A stretch of DNA of 64,000 bases, from assembly GCA_004143645.1 (NCBI GenBank), contig RXPK01000302.1, positions 1,793,971 to 1,857,970 on the forward strand. Direction: 5' to 3'. The stretch's first letter is position 1; the number at the start of each line of letters is the position of its first letter. This document shows, one piece after another, positions 23,648 through 36,199 of the stretch. Below the pieces are notes generated by a model. That model ran no database searches and was not told where the DNA came from. It saw nothing but the letters and a program-made list of their open reading frames with translations. Position numbers and translations under genes: made by a program. This DNA comes from Protaetia brevitarsis (Eukaryota > Arthropoda > Insecta > Coleoptera > Scarabaeidae).

Positions 23648-23858
23648 TCATACATGTCTCTGTTGTTTTATTGTAATTATACACTTTGGATACTGTGAAG
23701 GAGGTTTTTCCTGCATTTTTATGATACCGGTGTTGTTTTCCCGATGTGAACCCTTCTCTGCAATCATCTGGAACGCCACTGCGAGGAATCCCATTCTAAA
23801 GTACTCTGGGGTGTGTGCAAGCTGATAAACGAGGTATCTGGTCAAAGCATTGTTTAAA
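23648..23858 (-). CDS. coding-like segment of unknown family (possible exon)
   Basis: Read on the minus strand the segment gives ...YLVYQLAHTPEYFRM, GFLAVAFQMIAEKGSHREN and a basic tail. Third codon positions are rich in G and C (for example CAC ACC CCA GAG TAC, TTC CAG ATG ATT GCA GAG AAG), unlike the AT-rich neighbourhood. Possible 3' splice sites end in 'ttatcag' or 'accccag' near 23825-23805, and a possible donor lies after ACACCG ('gtatca', near 23728). I do not recognise the protein. It may be an exon of a host gene, a processed fragment or part of an unrecognised repeat. Confidence 0.25.
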
Positions 23859-23859
23859 T

Positions 23860-25905
23860 TTCCCTATATGTAATATTTTGAACATTTTGTGATTATTTTT
23901 CATGTCTGCAAAATGGTTTCCTTTCTCTTATGATAGTGGGATATTTAAAAGTCATTTTAAGAATTTAATAATTCAAATGTATACTGGATAATTGATGATA
24001 TTTGTCTTGAATATTCCAAATAAGTATATTCACCTTGGGTATGAGTTCTTGTACTCTTTAAATGTTTTTGATATAAACTTGTTAATAAATTATACATGTT
24101 ATTAATAATTACACTGTTTTATTAATAACAGCTCATTTTTTACATTGAATTATTAAAAATTAAACTATAAATTCAATATTTAACAGAGTGGAACATAATA
24201 ATATACAAGTTAGTTATCTAGGCGACACAAGACGTCCACCCATTTGGGTCACAGATCCACCACTTAAAGAAAAATATAAGTAAAAACTATAAATGAATTA
24301 GATGCGGAATCAATTCAGCGCGCAACGCATGCAGTTACTACGGGGAATAACTACATGCAAGGCGGTAAAACTTTTGAACATTTGTAAAAAATTAATATAT
24401 TGGTCATTTGTTTCTTGAATAAATATTTCTAATTTTCTGTTACTTATTTTGTGTAGATAATAAACAAGAGCAAGATACTGATGTCATTGTCTATGGTATT
24501 TATTTATTATAGGTGACAGTTATTGGCATTGTTCAATCATGGCTACCTAGAATCTACACATGTACTCGTAATGATGATTATGCTGCGACAGTTTTTCTAC
24601 AATATCTCCTAAACCATTCAGTTCAGCTAAAAACGGTTTTTAACATTTATACGTATTTTTTGACGGTCAATCGATTGGCGCAGATAAACCTAGGGGTTGT
24701 TCTTAAAAAAATTAGTTATCACGAATTGAAGGTCTTTTCTTTTACTCCCTCTCTTGCAGCAGTCAGTTTAATTTTTCTTAATTTCTATATTGGAAATAGA
24801 TATCCCATTTGCTGGATATTATTTACAATGAAAATGAAAAAAAAAATACAGTGTACCAACTCCAAGCAACTTAAAAGTTCGTGTACTACTGCATAATACA
24901 AAATTATTTTAAAAAGCGAATATCTTGTAAAGCATAAAGATTAAGGGCATGGTATGTTAGATAAACTTGATCTAAAATTCAGAGTAGAATCCAAATTTTA
25001 AATAAAAATACTACCTTTCCGTTTGAATTAACAAAGTGGGCAACTATTTCCGATATTAGGGAACATCACCGGAAGTCGAAAATATTTTAGCTAAACTAAC
25101 CTACACCCACGGGGCTGAATACAAACATTTTTAAATCTCGCATTTGTTTGCTTCTCCATAAACTTTTAATGGAAGCTCGTCGTGACACACACTGTATATA
25201 TATTTTCAAATAATATATGCTAATAATGGCCATAACTCCATTGAGACAGGAGATGGGACGAAGCGATAAAGAGAAAAGCTGTTTCAACAACGACTCTCAA
25301 AAACCCTTTAGTGGCGACATCGATCATCTGCTTGCGCGAACTAAATGAGCCGTGAAATTTTTAGCTAATAAAAAGCTTGGAGAAAATCTTTGTATTAAAT
25401 GCAGTACCAGGACTATTAATGTTATATAACAAAACCGTAGTCACGACCGTCACGTCACTTTGTTAGTTCGCAACAGAGTTAGGCAGACTTCAATCAAATT
25501 AGTCAATCGCAATTGAAATAACAATTTTCCATTATTAATTGAAGTGGCTGATTAAAAGTTATAATTTTCATTTTTAATCTACATAAATAATTAAAAAATT
25601 AATCGTTAATATTTTAATTACTCACTTTCAGAGTTTGACATTAATCCATGAAAATTTTAATTAATTCAATTTCGAATTAAAATTATCAATCGGCATTTAA
25701 TCGAAATTAATTTAATTGCTAGTTGACAATTAAATATGTAATTATTAGTTACTAAATCATTATTTCTAATCTAAAACGGATTCAAACTGAGTTTCATTTT
25801 CAATTTCTGTATTGGGGAAAAGTAAATCTTCAAATTAATAATGTATGCCTATTTTTGTCTAAGTAACAATGACACCATATTATTTGCGTTAAAGTTTGCA
25901 GATGG
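23860..25905. other. AT-rich sequence, nothing assigned
   Basis: No convincing gene. 24513-24896 is an open plus-strand frame of 127 codons with no recognisable family and AT-driven composition. 25500-25740 is exceptionally rich in AATTAA words. Confidence 0.35.
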
Positions 25906-26106
25906 GGCAAAGGGCAGTTGGTGGGTAGTTAGTAGTGCGAATAGGTGGGAGGATGGTTGCGGGGAAAGAAAGTTTTTGGTGGTGGTGTGAGGTAGTTAAT
26001 GGGATAATCGGTGGTGGCGTATTTGGCACTGGTGGGGGCAGTGTTGGTGGTGAGAGAGGGGGGAGGGGGAAGGGGGGTAGTTGGCGGCAGTTTGGTTTTG
26101 AGCTTT
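25906..26106. repeat. G-rich low-complexity tract
   Basis: The plus strand is dominated by G with T and A ('ggtgggaggatggttgcgggg', 'gagaggggggaggggga', 'aggggggtag'). Closely spaced G-runs could form a G-quadruplex. A proline/threonine-rich frame on the other strand is a by-product of this composition. Confidence 0.75.
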
Positions 26107-28374
26107 AATTTCTTTGATTTTTTTTTCAAGGAACGAAATCGTTAAAGTACGTATGTGTGAAGCAAAATGTACTAAATTGAAATGTAATTGTAATTATTTA
26201 CTATCTATAGACATTACTGTTTGCAAATTAAATTTTTACAGTTAACTTAACTTTTCACCAGAAGATTATCCTATGCAACTAGATACTATAATCACAAACC
26301 CAGGCGAAAGAAACACAAATAATGGCATCTTCTCCTTCACACTAACTTTTCTCGCTTGTCCCTAGATGGCAGTATCGTACACATGACTAAGTAAGTTATA
26401 TGAATATTGAAACACAAATGCGCAGAATTCGACCACTTTCCCCTAACTGGCTATATTTGTCCCTTCTCTAAGATTATTCATATACTATTTATGTCCTTTC
26501 TACCGAAAACATCGATGAAGCATACAGTATTTTCTTTTATTGTTTCTCTTTTACATGCTGTAACAACAAACATTACTTTCCCTAATGATGATACTAAATA
26601 AAAGTAAAGTAAGTACTGCGAATTAAATAAAATTAGTTACGAGTTTTAGTAGTAATGGCGAAATAAATACTTCGTACATTATTGTTTGATTAATGTAAAA
26701 TACCCTATTATTTTACGTACTAGTGTACGTAAATCGCACCACTAGTATACACACATTTCGCCTACTTTTTCCGAGTTTCTCACGTAAACCACTCTGTATG
26801 TATGTATTTAGGCCAATGATAAGTCTGCAAGGCCATCACAAATGCACGGTCATTGAAACGAACAGAGGAATGCTCTCGATGACGCACATAGTAGTACTTG
26901 TGGACGTAATATGTAAGTACAACAATGGACAATATAAATGATGGATTTTCTATCCTTTTGCTTCTTTAAAATTTGGTTTGCATATAATATATAGTGAAAT
27001 ATAAAAATAAGCGAACTTAAATTTACTTTATTTATTTTTTGTACCCTCTGCATTTATATTTAACAGATTTTAATTTAAATAGGAAAACTTTTTTTAAAGT
27101 ACTTTATATTGGAATGAACAGTTTTAGAGAAATATCTATGACAATTTTTCAAGAGAACCAGATTGCAAGATTTTCTTAGAAAATGAACACGTTATTCTTT
27201 GAATGGCGTTTGGTAATTTAATATTTTAACGTATACCCTATATTTAAACAATCAACAGCAAGAATTCTATATACCGTATGGAGATTTTTACTAAACTGAA
27301 CCATTTTAAATTCGTAAAGTTCAGTTTTTTTTATTATTTTTAGGTATATAGACTTCAGTGGCCAACTTGGGGTAGAACAGATAATGCTAAATCTAATATA
27401 TTAATGAACATAAACGACTCATTTTACTGATATAAATAAAAAAAAGAATTCGTTCGAGATAATTTGTTCAGAATTACTATTGAAACCAAGTAATCTCATA
27501 ATTCAATTTTCAAGTTACTAAAAATAATTATAGGAAATTTGAATTTTGTTATTTGGGTAGCGGTACAATTTTTGCAAACCCCAAATATGTAAAGCTTTAC
27601 AAAAACACCAAGTAAAGTAAAAAATAACAGAATCAACATAGAAAAGTTAGAATCGTTATTTCGGATAAAACTGTATTCGTATAATTCGTACTTCAAACAC
27701 TTTCATTGTACTAAACTTTATTTATTGGTATAAAATATTTCTCACAAACTAAATTATTTCTCAAAGTATTAATGTCCAGCACGGTAATATTAATATTATC
27801 CCAATTTGTTATTCACCCTTTCCTCTATCATCATCTTTCACGGAAAACAATTGTTTTATTCATTTAAGAAAGCTTATACGTTTGCCTTTTTTTTGTTTTT
27901 TAAACAATTTACATACATATATCTTGTCATATGTCTAATATTTCTATATTGAATGTAAGTTATCGGCAAGTCCATGTGAAACTAACGCCGGATTCCAGTT
28001 CGTTGCAAAGTGATAACGGTTGCTATCTACACTCACTCACTCAACGGTATACTAGAAAATGAACACATATAGGAGGTTATGTAGCCATTCTTATTATATT
28101 TGTTTTATATGTATCATCTCTAATAAAATGCGAATCTAAGTTCACAATCATGAGTTTGTGCACTAAAACTATACTATACCACGGCACACCTAGGATCGTA
28201 ATCAAAACCTTCGTAATTTTAGTTATGATTCGGTCCTATAATTGGTGCATAAATAATGAAGTTTGTGGAGCATTACTCGATTTATTTGAGAAAGGTGTAC
28301 AAGCAAATAAAGAGTCAGTTTTTTTTGGGAAGTGGATTTTTATAACCTAAAGATAATAATAGAAATTATGTTCT
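26107..28374. other. AT-rich sequence, nothing assigned
   Basis: No gene recognised. Short frames are not supported by composition or homology. A small near-palindrome around ACTAGTG/CACTAGT lies near 26720-26750. Confidence 0.35.
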
Positions 28375-28411
28375 AAAGTGGAAACATACATAGTATGTAT
28401 ATTTCCACTTT
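28375..28411. repeat. 37-nt palindrome
   Basis: AAAGTGGAAA at the left and TTTCCACTTT at the right enclose CATACATAGTATGTATA, which is itself almost palindromic. It could form a compact stem. Confidence 0.55.
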
Positions 28412-29049
28412 CCATAACGAGATAGAAATCTAAATTTAAAAATGATTAGAAGTTTCAAATTTGTAGGTATTTCTTAGCCTGCTTTAGATTAACGAATTGT
28501 ATTTTAAAATTCGCGTATGGATACTGCACAACACTCCGAATGCAATGCGAATACGAAATTACCTTTACTTTACGCGCCACTATAGCTCTAATTTTACAAC
28601 AAACGAACTTGCATAAGGCATGCGCCACAGAAATAAATATCTTCATCACGCAGCGAACTATCAAGACAACCGATCGTTCACTTTACGCCTCGTTTGTCAA
28701 TTCAAGTTTATTTGAGGTTCATTTTAGAGTTTTCTGTTTTTGCTCTCGGGATTATTCCCATTAGCCGAATTGTTAAATTAACGATTGAAATTTAAACTTA
28801 TAAATTATTAATATATAAACCACCTAATATATCCTTAGGTAAAAAAAGGACATTGTTTCACGTTTCGGGCCTGTCGAAACGACTTCAATAGACCAAACAC
28901 ACGAACTAGGCCATCGGAAAAGAAAGGAAGATACCCACACAGGATAAAACAAGGTAGCTAAATTAAAATATTAACCGCTTAATATACTTCATAACTGCTG
29001 TATACGTCTACGGTTCTCTCAAAATTTGAACCATATTCGTGGGCTGTTG

Positions 29050-29370
29050 AACATTCAGCTTGACAATTCATTCAACATCTCTCTTCTCTCGTCTGTATAG
29101 TTAGCACATTCTAAAAACAGTGGTTGATGTCAGCGTATTCATTCCCACAACTACAAGCAGATGATTCCATTAGGTGTAGCTATAAAGATGAGCTGGAAAC
29201 TGTCCATGTCCAAATTTTAGTCGTGAAATGGTAGAATAAACCATCGGAGACTGCATGCTTCGAGTGCCATGCTGTGCTGTTATATTCGGGTGGATCAACC
29301 AATATTGTGTTGGTCTTTCGTGATTCACACGCTGCCAGCGGTTTTGCATTCGAGATAAATTTGTTTTCTA
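29050..29370 (-). pseudogene. C-terminal Cys/His segment of ORF2
   Basis: Reading MQNRWQRVNHERPTQYWLIH, then ISRLKFGHGQFPAHL, then CSCGNEY.DINHCF and ECANYTDERREML, this matches the post-RNase H tail of I-like elements ('+SRLR.GH...  C.CG....  HLF.EC..Y...R'). The cysteine/histidine spacing suggests a zinc-binding module. One frame change precedes ECANY. Confidence 0.75.
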
Positions 29371-29385
29371 CTAATCGCTAGTAGA

Positions 29386-29810
29386 TCACTCCAATTTAGG
29401 TTTACATAGCAGTGCATTCCTCCGTATTGCTCTTTTCGCCAGCTCATCTGCTTTTTCGTTCGATCTGATTCCAACGTGCCCTTTGATCCACATAAATACT
29501 ATACTTATTCCTAAGCGTTTTAATTGCGCAGTTTTATCTACAATATTTTGTATCGTAGGGTGCATGGCATCTCGATTGACATTTACCATAGCTTAAGAAA
29601 CTTTGTGAATCCGACATAATGCAAGCCTTACCGATGTTCCCCTGTGAATGTACTCCACCGCTTTCATGATGGCTACGCTTCCGCGAAAAATTGACATATT
29701 CCCGTTTAATTTGTACATTTCTTCATGTTTTAATTTTGGAATGAATACGGCGCAACCGCATTCATTTCAATTTTTGATGCATCTGTATACACAATTAGTA
29801 TCTTCTAAGT
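29386..29810 (-). pseudogene. RNase H domain of ORF2
   Basis: The start of the fold is visible as IVYTDASK (about 29795), matching the 'YTDGSK' first catalytic aspartate region. The end reads FMWIKGHVGIRSNEKADELA, the conserved 'W+PGH.GI.GNE.AD.LA' last helix with its catalytic aspartate. The middle is out of frame. It would remove the RNA strand from the RNA:DNA hybrid. Confidence 0.85.
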
Positions 29811-29846
29811 CCGATGTTATTGACAAGTGGAGAGCTTTATCATGAG

Positions 29847-31330
29847 TTAAGTCGCCTGTGTATCGAGGAAATGTATCTGAATATTTTCTATGAATTCGAA
29901 GAAATTACAGTTTAGGTGTTCTTTTTTCAATACTTGTTTATTACCATCTCGTATATGTTTAAGGGCCTCTACCTGTACAGGAATCTTCCTTTTCCGCCAG
30001 TATCTGTCTACAGTGCATAGAATTGATAATCTAGACACATATGAAATAAGTTCGTCCTTATTATTGGCTATTGATTTATATATATACTTTGTGGCAAGGA
30101 ATTTACGTCGTAAGTCCAAAGGTGGTTCCTTAGATTCTATACGAAGAGCTTCAATAGGCGTGGATCGCATGGCTCCCACAGACCCGTAGTGCAGCATTTT
30201 GCAAGACATCTATTCTATGTAGGTTCTTCTTAGAAGTTGTCGAATAAAACATAGAACCGTAATCATTCGTGATCTAATGCAGGCCTTATATAGATTATTG
30301 GCCACCATAAAATCCGATCCCCATTTTATTTTGGTGATTACCCGTAAAATATTTAGAAAATTATCACATTTCTTCACTACCTGATTTATATGTGGTGTCC
30401 ATTTTAACTTGTTGTCTATAATCATTCCCAGATATTTTACTGATGTTACAACAGATAACTTTATATGATTCAACTGGATCCATTGGCATGGTAGGTTTGA
30501 ATGCCTGGCTACAAACATAGCTTGCGTTTTATGCAATGAAAGTTCGAAATTGTTTCTTTTAACCAGTTAATTACATGATCCATTACAACAGATATCTTAT
30601 CCTTCAATAGTCCCATAGATTTTTCTGCTACCACTATACAGATATCATCCGCATATTGTATTATTTGGGCATCAATATTCATTATCTTATGCAAATCAGC
30701 CGTGTATAAATTAAACAAAATGGGACTCAAAGTTGACCCTTGAGGTAGTCCGATGTTGCATGACTTTGGCCATATCGCTCTCCATTAAATGTTCGTACGT
30801 ATACTTGACGGTCTCTGTATAAACTGATATTTATCTGCCGCCATAGCGGTATTCCAAATTGTACTAATTTGTGCTGAAGGATGTCCAGATCTACGTGATT
30901 ATACGCACTTTTAATGTCTAAGAATATGCATCCAACATGTTTGTTCTTGTAAGATGAATATTTAACATGGAAATTAAATGTGTTAATGCATCATTCGTAC
31001 CCATACCTTTGCGAAAACCATATTGATTGTAAGGCAAAATTTTGTGTTCTTCTAACCACATTCTATTCTTTTTTAATTATCTTTTCATAAACTTTCAGGA
31101 TACAAGATAACAACGAGATAGGTCGATACGAATTAACAAGATTAGAGTAGAATTTGGTTTTTGAATAGGGACATTGATAACTGTCTTTAGTGCCGAAACT
31201 TCCTCACCATTTACCCACATTTGGTTAAAAGCTGACAGTAAAACATTCTTTATATTATGAGGCAAGTTAGCCAACATTAGGTAAGTGATATCATCAAATC
31301 CAGGGGTAGTGTCTTTATTAGACATAAGAG
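29847..31330 (-). pseudogene. reverse transcriptase domain of ORF2
   Basis: The fingers start at DTTPGFDDITYLML (expected 'PG.D.I.Y.ML'). The palm includes GLPQGSTLSPILFNLY (about 30765-30710) and the catalytic IQYADDICIVV (about 30660). Then come VKYLGMIIDNKLKWTPHI (thumb, 'YLG+.+D..L.W..HI') and a connection domain with RSTPIEALRIESKEPPLDLRR. Several frame changes (near 31100, 30760 and 30520) inactivate it. Confidence 0.88.
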
Positions 31331-31664
31331 CCTGTCTAATTCATTTAAAGTTATATGCTCATTAAATATAGCATTGTCGGAGGAGCTATTCAAGACGGTC
31401 TTTTGTTAACAACAAAATTTGGACACAGGCTATTTAGGAATTCTGGAATCCATTCTGTCGTGGAGGAGACGTATTAGTGTAAGATCTGCTAAACTTTTTA
31501 ATGACTTCCAAACTTCTGAAGAAGGGGTATCTTTATTTAAGTTGCTACAAAACTTCCTCCAGCTCATCTTTTTCTTTCGTTTCAATATGCGCTTCGAATA
31601 AGCCATCGCTTCTTTCCATTTAATGTAATTCTCTAAAGTTTTCTCAGATTTATATTTGCTAGGA

Positions 31665-32574
31665 TCATTTTCCTTTCTTTAACGACCTGACTGCATTCTT
31701 CATCCCACCACGAGGTGAAAGATTACCTTTAATAGTGAAAGCGATGTTTCTTTTAAATGAACAGTCCGCCGAAGATCTTATTAATTCCATAATATTTTTT
31801 ATCTTCTCGTTAGCACTATGCCCCATCTGTATTTCGTCACATTTAGTTTTCAAGTAATCATAATAAGTACCTAAGCTGGAGTTCGTCGTTTTATATTTCC
31901 TAACTGGCCGAATAACCTTTTCAATGCAAACCCTGCCATTTAAAGTCATCTGAATTGGAAAGTGGTCCGAACCGTATGTATCATCTAAGGTCGACCATGA
32001 TATCTTTGGGGCCATGCTTGGTGTGACTATAGTAACATCAACTGCAGATTTGATTGATTGGGTAACGCAATGCGAGTTGGTCTCCATTATTTAGATAAAC
32101 CAATTCATGTTGGTTAATAGCCTTTAATAAAATATTACCGGCGTTATCGTTTTTCCCAGAGCCAAATGCTTGATGATGGGCGTTGAAATCTCCCCCCACT
32201 ATAACTGAGGATGACCCTGTACACTGGGAGAATACAGAAAGGTAATCATCACATGTCATTTGGTTGTTAACTGTTCGATATACTGAAGCAATATTAATAT
32301 TTAAGTGAGGAATATGGATTCCACATACATTTAAAAATCGACCTGAATGCTGGATCGTAATCGGAGTGAAGGGTATATTTTTCTTAACAAAAATAGCTGA
32401 GCCACCATAACTGTCTTCTCTGTCGTCCCTATGTATTTCATATCTTTTAAATGTAAACAGTTCCCCTGGCTTAAGCCACGTTTCTGATATCACTGCTATA
32501 TCAATGTTAAATTTTAGTAGAAGATATTCTAGGTTTTCACGTTTAGCTCGCAACGATTGTACATTCCATTGCAA
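31665..32574 (-). pseudogene. AP-type endonuclease domain of ORF2
   Basis: MQWNVQSLRAKRENLEYLL opens the EEP fold. The catalytic glutamate lies in ISETWL, followed by YGGSAIFVKK, the GGDFNAHH metal-binding/catalytic motif and NAGNILLKAI. After a frame change near 32080 the domain ends with YGSDHFPIQM, the conserved SDH motif. A basic linker (VRKYKTTN...) leads toward the RT. All catalytic words are present; only the frame is broken. The enzyme would nick target DNA to prime reverse transcription. Confidence 0.88.
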
Positions 32575-32671
32575 AATATTTAAATGCTTGTATTCCGCAT
32601 TGGTCTGTGATGAATAAATAATACTACTACTTGTACAGAGAAAAAAGTGGTTAATCTATATATCAAGAACA

Positions 32672-33053
32672 CTAATTAACTAAGTCAGATATATCGCTGG
32701 AGTATTCATCTTGCGAGGAGATAACGTCTGACTGTGATAATTCCGCCCGCTCCTGCGAACCCGTCTGTTTAATCTTCTTGGCTATGCGTTTCAATCTGCC
32801 TTTTAAGGCATTTGACTTAACCATACGAATACTTTTGACAATAATCTCTAATAAGGATTCTGTATCCGAAGTGTAGGCCTTCGCAATCTCTATTACATCA
32901 TGTCTACCTTTTATATCCGTGAGGAAATTGCAAAAATTAGTGTAATCGATCACTTCAATATTTTCGGTAAATATTTCTTTAAATTCTTCGTAACTCTCAA
33001 GGTCATCCGTGAATGATTCCAAGCGCTTCTTCTTTCTTATAGATTCTGGTTTT
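32672..33053 (-). pseudogene. ORF1 (gag-like) C-terminal part
   Basis: The frame is open from the gap edge (reading KPESIRKKKRLESFTDD) to a stop at 32672. Its C-terminal region (FCNFLTDIKGRHDVIEIAKA, then SLLEIIVKSIRMVK and a KGRLKRIAKKIK basic helix, then a Ser/Asp-rich tail) matches the end of Jockey/I-type ORF1 proteins, which bind element RNA. The zinc knuckles usually found upstream would lie in the gap. ORF1 and ORF2 are separated by about 100 bp. Confidence 0.7.
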
Positions 33054-33453
33054 NNNNNNNNNNNNNNNNNNNNNNNNNNNNNNNNNNNNNNNNNNNNNNN
33101 NNNNNNNNNNNNNNNNNNNNNNNNNNNNNNNNNNNNNNNNNNNNNNNNNNNNNNNNNNNNNNNNNNNNNNNNNNNNNNNNNNNNNNNNNNNNNNNNNNNN
33201 NNNNNNNNNNNNNNNNNNNNNNNNNNNNNNNNNNNNNNNNNNNNNNNNNNNNNNNNNNNNNNNNNNNNNNNNNNNNNNNNNNNNNNNNNNNNNNNNNNNN
33301 NNNNNNNNNNNNNNNNNNNNNNNNNNNNNNNNNNNNNNNNNNNNNNNNNNNNNNNNNNNNNNNNNNNNNNNNNNNNNNNNNNNNNNNNNNNNNNNNNNNN
33401 NNNNNNNNNNNNNNNNNNNNNNNNNNNNNNNNNNNNNNNNNNNNNNNNNNNNN
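33054..33453. other. assembly gap (400 N)
   Basis: A run of exactly 400 Ns. It removes the 5' end of the retrotransposon on its left. Nothing on its right (33454 on) was recognised as the same element. Confidence 0.99.
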
Positions 33454-36199
33454 GTTCTATTTTTAATCTATATTTCTAATACGCGAAAACTTGGTCTTCA
33501 AAATGTAATGGAAGCAATTTAAAAATCACTGTCTTAATTTTCATTATATGGCTGCTCAAATCAATATTAAATTTGTGGCAATTCTTATATTTTTTATTTA
33601 AATAATTTATTTTGTGCTTATACAGCATACCCATTACTTATTTTAAGAAGGATAAAAATCGATTATTTTACAATTTAGTGTAGAACTATACGTATGATAA
33701 TAATTTTAAATTTCGTCCAAAGTTTGCTTTTTATTTTATAAACACTGAAAATTGCTTTGGAGAAAAATACATTTAAGTGTTTAAAATACAAAATAGAACC
33801 AATTACTCTTCATCCATTTCTAACTGACTGTTTAAATAATCTGTATGCATTGTACAGCTACGATAACAATATAATAATTACATTGCAGTGTTCTTTTTTC
33901 GTAATATTCGTAGAATCTATGCACCTATTTCGTACAGTAAGCAAGTGGAAAAGCCTTTTCAATAAGTAACTTACGCAATTGCATGTTTACATAAAAAATT
34001 ATTAATGCCGTTGATTAATTTCTGCAGTAGTCAATTTTAAGAGCAACATTCACATGTTAATAAACACGAATATTATGATACCATCCCAATCGGTAGGTAT
34101 ATTAGAAAAATGAAGGAAAGTTTAACAACACGAGTAGAAGTTCACATTTAATCCTTCAAAGATGAACGACTGGTCCATTCACATCGCCGCGATTGCTCAT
34201 ACTACCGTATGTATGTCGTATGTAGAATGTATATCCACAGAAATAAACCTCTTTCTTCATACTCACCCGCCCTACCCTATTCTCATCTCTTATACACTGG
34301 TTAAGACCAACTAAGAACTTGGAAAGGAATTAATCCTGATTGCTAATTTAGAATTTCCAATTCAATTGTAATTTTAAGTATTCCAAAATATCCACATCAC
34401 ATTCCTTTTATACTTGTTCTACTCAAACATACACAACATTCAATTAATTACCGTGCTAAATGCAAGAACTGGGTTAAATATATCTGCAATAATATTCCCG
34501 ATAGTAATTACATGAATTCCATATACATTTTTTTATGTATATACATAATAGTTGTAATTATATTGCTAATAATGTTTATCTCAAACATTAAAATATTATC
34601 ACGGTTTCAGGGTTTATTTCAAGCATTTGTATATGCATTATTACATTAACTAAATGTTTAGTTTACACAAACGCAAATGAACAGACGTTCAAACCGTGCA
34701 TAGCTCCAAAAAAACAGTTCCAATTGGCTGGTCCGACTTTAAATTTTAATTCTATTTAAAAAATTAATGAGTATTTAAAGAAAATGAGGAAATGATTCAG
34801 TTACTAGAAAAGGCAAATGAAACATTAAAAAAACAATAGTGAGAAAATAATATTAATGCTATTACTGTAATTTGCAATCATTTTTAATCATTTCCGGTTT
34901 TACCGGGAAGATCATATTTAATTTTTAAACGAAACAGCTTCAATATTCTTGCATTTTCTGGATATATAATTTTCTGAAGCAAAAACATACGATTTGTTGA
35001 TACACAGAATGCTAGTCAGAAGATACTCTAAGATCTCAAAAGCATTTACTATAGTCGCATGCTTATCAAAAATTGATATTAAATAACATGAAGTAAATAG
35101 TAAAATATATAACATTTAATACAATTCATGAGAATGTGCATCTTTTAGGAAGAAAGGACCAGGTAATCAGTTCGTAGGCTTATTAAATTTGTTAATAGCC
35201 TAATAATAATTGTTTTCTCATTTATCAAAAAAATTACTAAAGCTAGACTACTAGAACAAATTCGAACAAACGCAAGGTAGATGAAATAGAATTATTCTGA
35301 AACAAACTACCATCACGCGCCTTTATAGTAGTACTTATAAATAAGGCTTGGGATATAAAATTTCAAACCATAGGATTAAATTCGGCAATGAGTTTCAAAT
35401 AAAACCAATACTTATGTACTATGCAGATATACACGCTTATGTACCTATGGTCTTATAAAATTAGAGCAAAAGCGAAACTTCCAGCGTTTTGCTGTTGAAA
35501 CAAAGAACTGGGTCCCAAAAGATTGTTTAAAACTATTTATCTCACGACAGAGTTGTTTTAGAGAAAAAGATTTTAAAGTTTTATTGTTCATAGGTAATGC
35601 CACAGATTATCCAACTAAGTCTTTGTGATTTAAATGAAAATGTACAAATAATCGCAAAGTTTAAAGCATATTACTTGCTTCCCACGTTTTCGCACGCGAT
35701 AAAGATTATAATCGGAGAAATATAATGACATGAACTAACAGCAAGCAATATAAGAAAGTATAGTGGTATATCATACCACACTGTGTAAACAACTTTAATT
35801 TGTTTTTTTTTGTTTCAGAGAATTGAATCATCTATTTTTTAGCTTTATTATGGGAACCATTGACATGGGTGTTCGGAAACACGTGGCCTCTTAGTTTAGT
35901 ATTAGCTCCCATTTCTGTTACCCACTCAATTATACGCACCATTTCATAGATCAAAGACCCTGCACTATCTTGAGTGCTTCAACTGACCACTAAATGAATG
36001 GAACGAACTAAGTGATGAAAATATTTATCAACACAGAATAACAAAAAGAACAACGAGAATTTAGGCAATGAAGTATCGAATTCTTAGAATATCATGTTAC
36101 TGAAATTCGATCCCATGTTGAAAGTAGCCTATAATGTATCAATCAAACAATACAGTTGTAATTGCCACAAGCAATTTGTTATGAAGAATAATAGCCGAA
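33454..36199. other. AT-rich sequence, nothing assigned
   Basis: No convincing gene, repeat boundary or palindrome recognised. Frames at 33757-33969 and 34918-35115 look like chance. Confidence 0.4.

Larger units (their letters stand above)
28850..33053 (-). mobile_element. non-LTR retrotransposon with RNase H (I/Jockey-like), running into the gap
   Basis: On the minus strand the block encodes in order ORF1 C-terminus (33053-32672), AP endonuclease (32574-31665), reverse transcriptase (about 31330-29850), RNase H (about 29810-29386) and a C-terminal Cys/His segment (about 29350-29060). This order is that of I-superfamily elements; Jockey elements usually lack RNase H. Frameshifts split ORF2 into several frames, so it is inactive, but every domain is recognisable, so the insertion is less old than the others. 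The 5' end is hidden by the 400-N gap. The 3' boundary near 28850 is approximate; no clear poly(A) was seen. Confidence 0.88.

Noticed and set aside
23478..23825. 115-codon plus-strand frame
   Set aside because: Cysteine/tyrosine-rich and family-less; the opposite strand shows the better codon pattern.
25929..26129. Proline/threonine-rich 66-codon frame on the minus strand
   Set aside because: Produced by the G-rich low-complexity tract on the plus strand.
33009..33479. 156-codon frame across the gap
   Set aside because: It consists almost entirely of Ns; no protein is supported.
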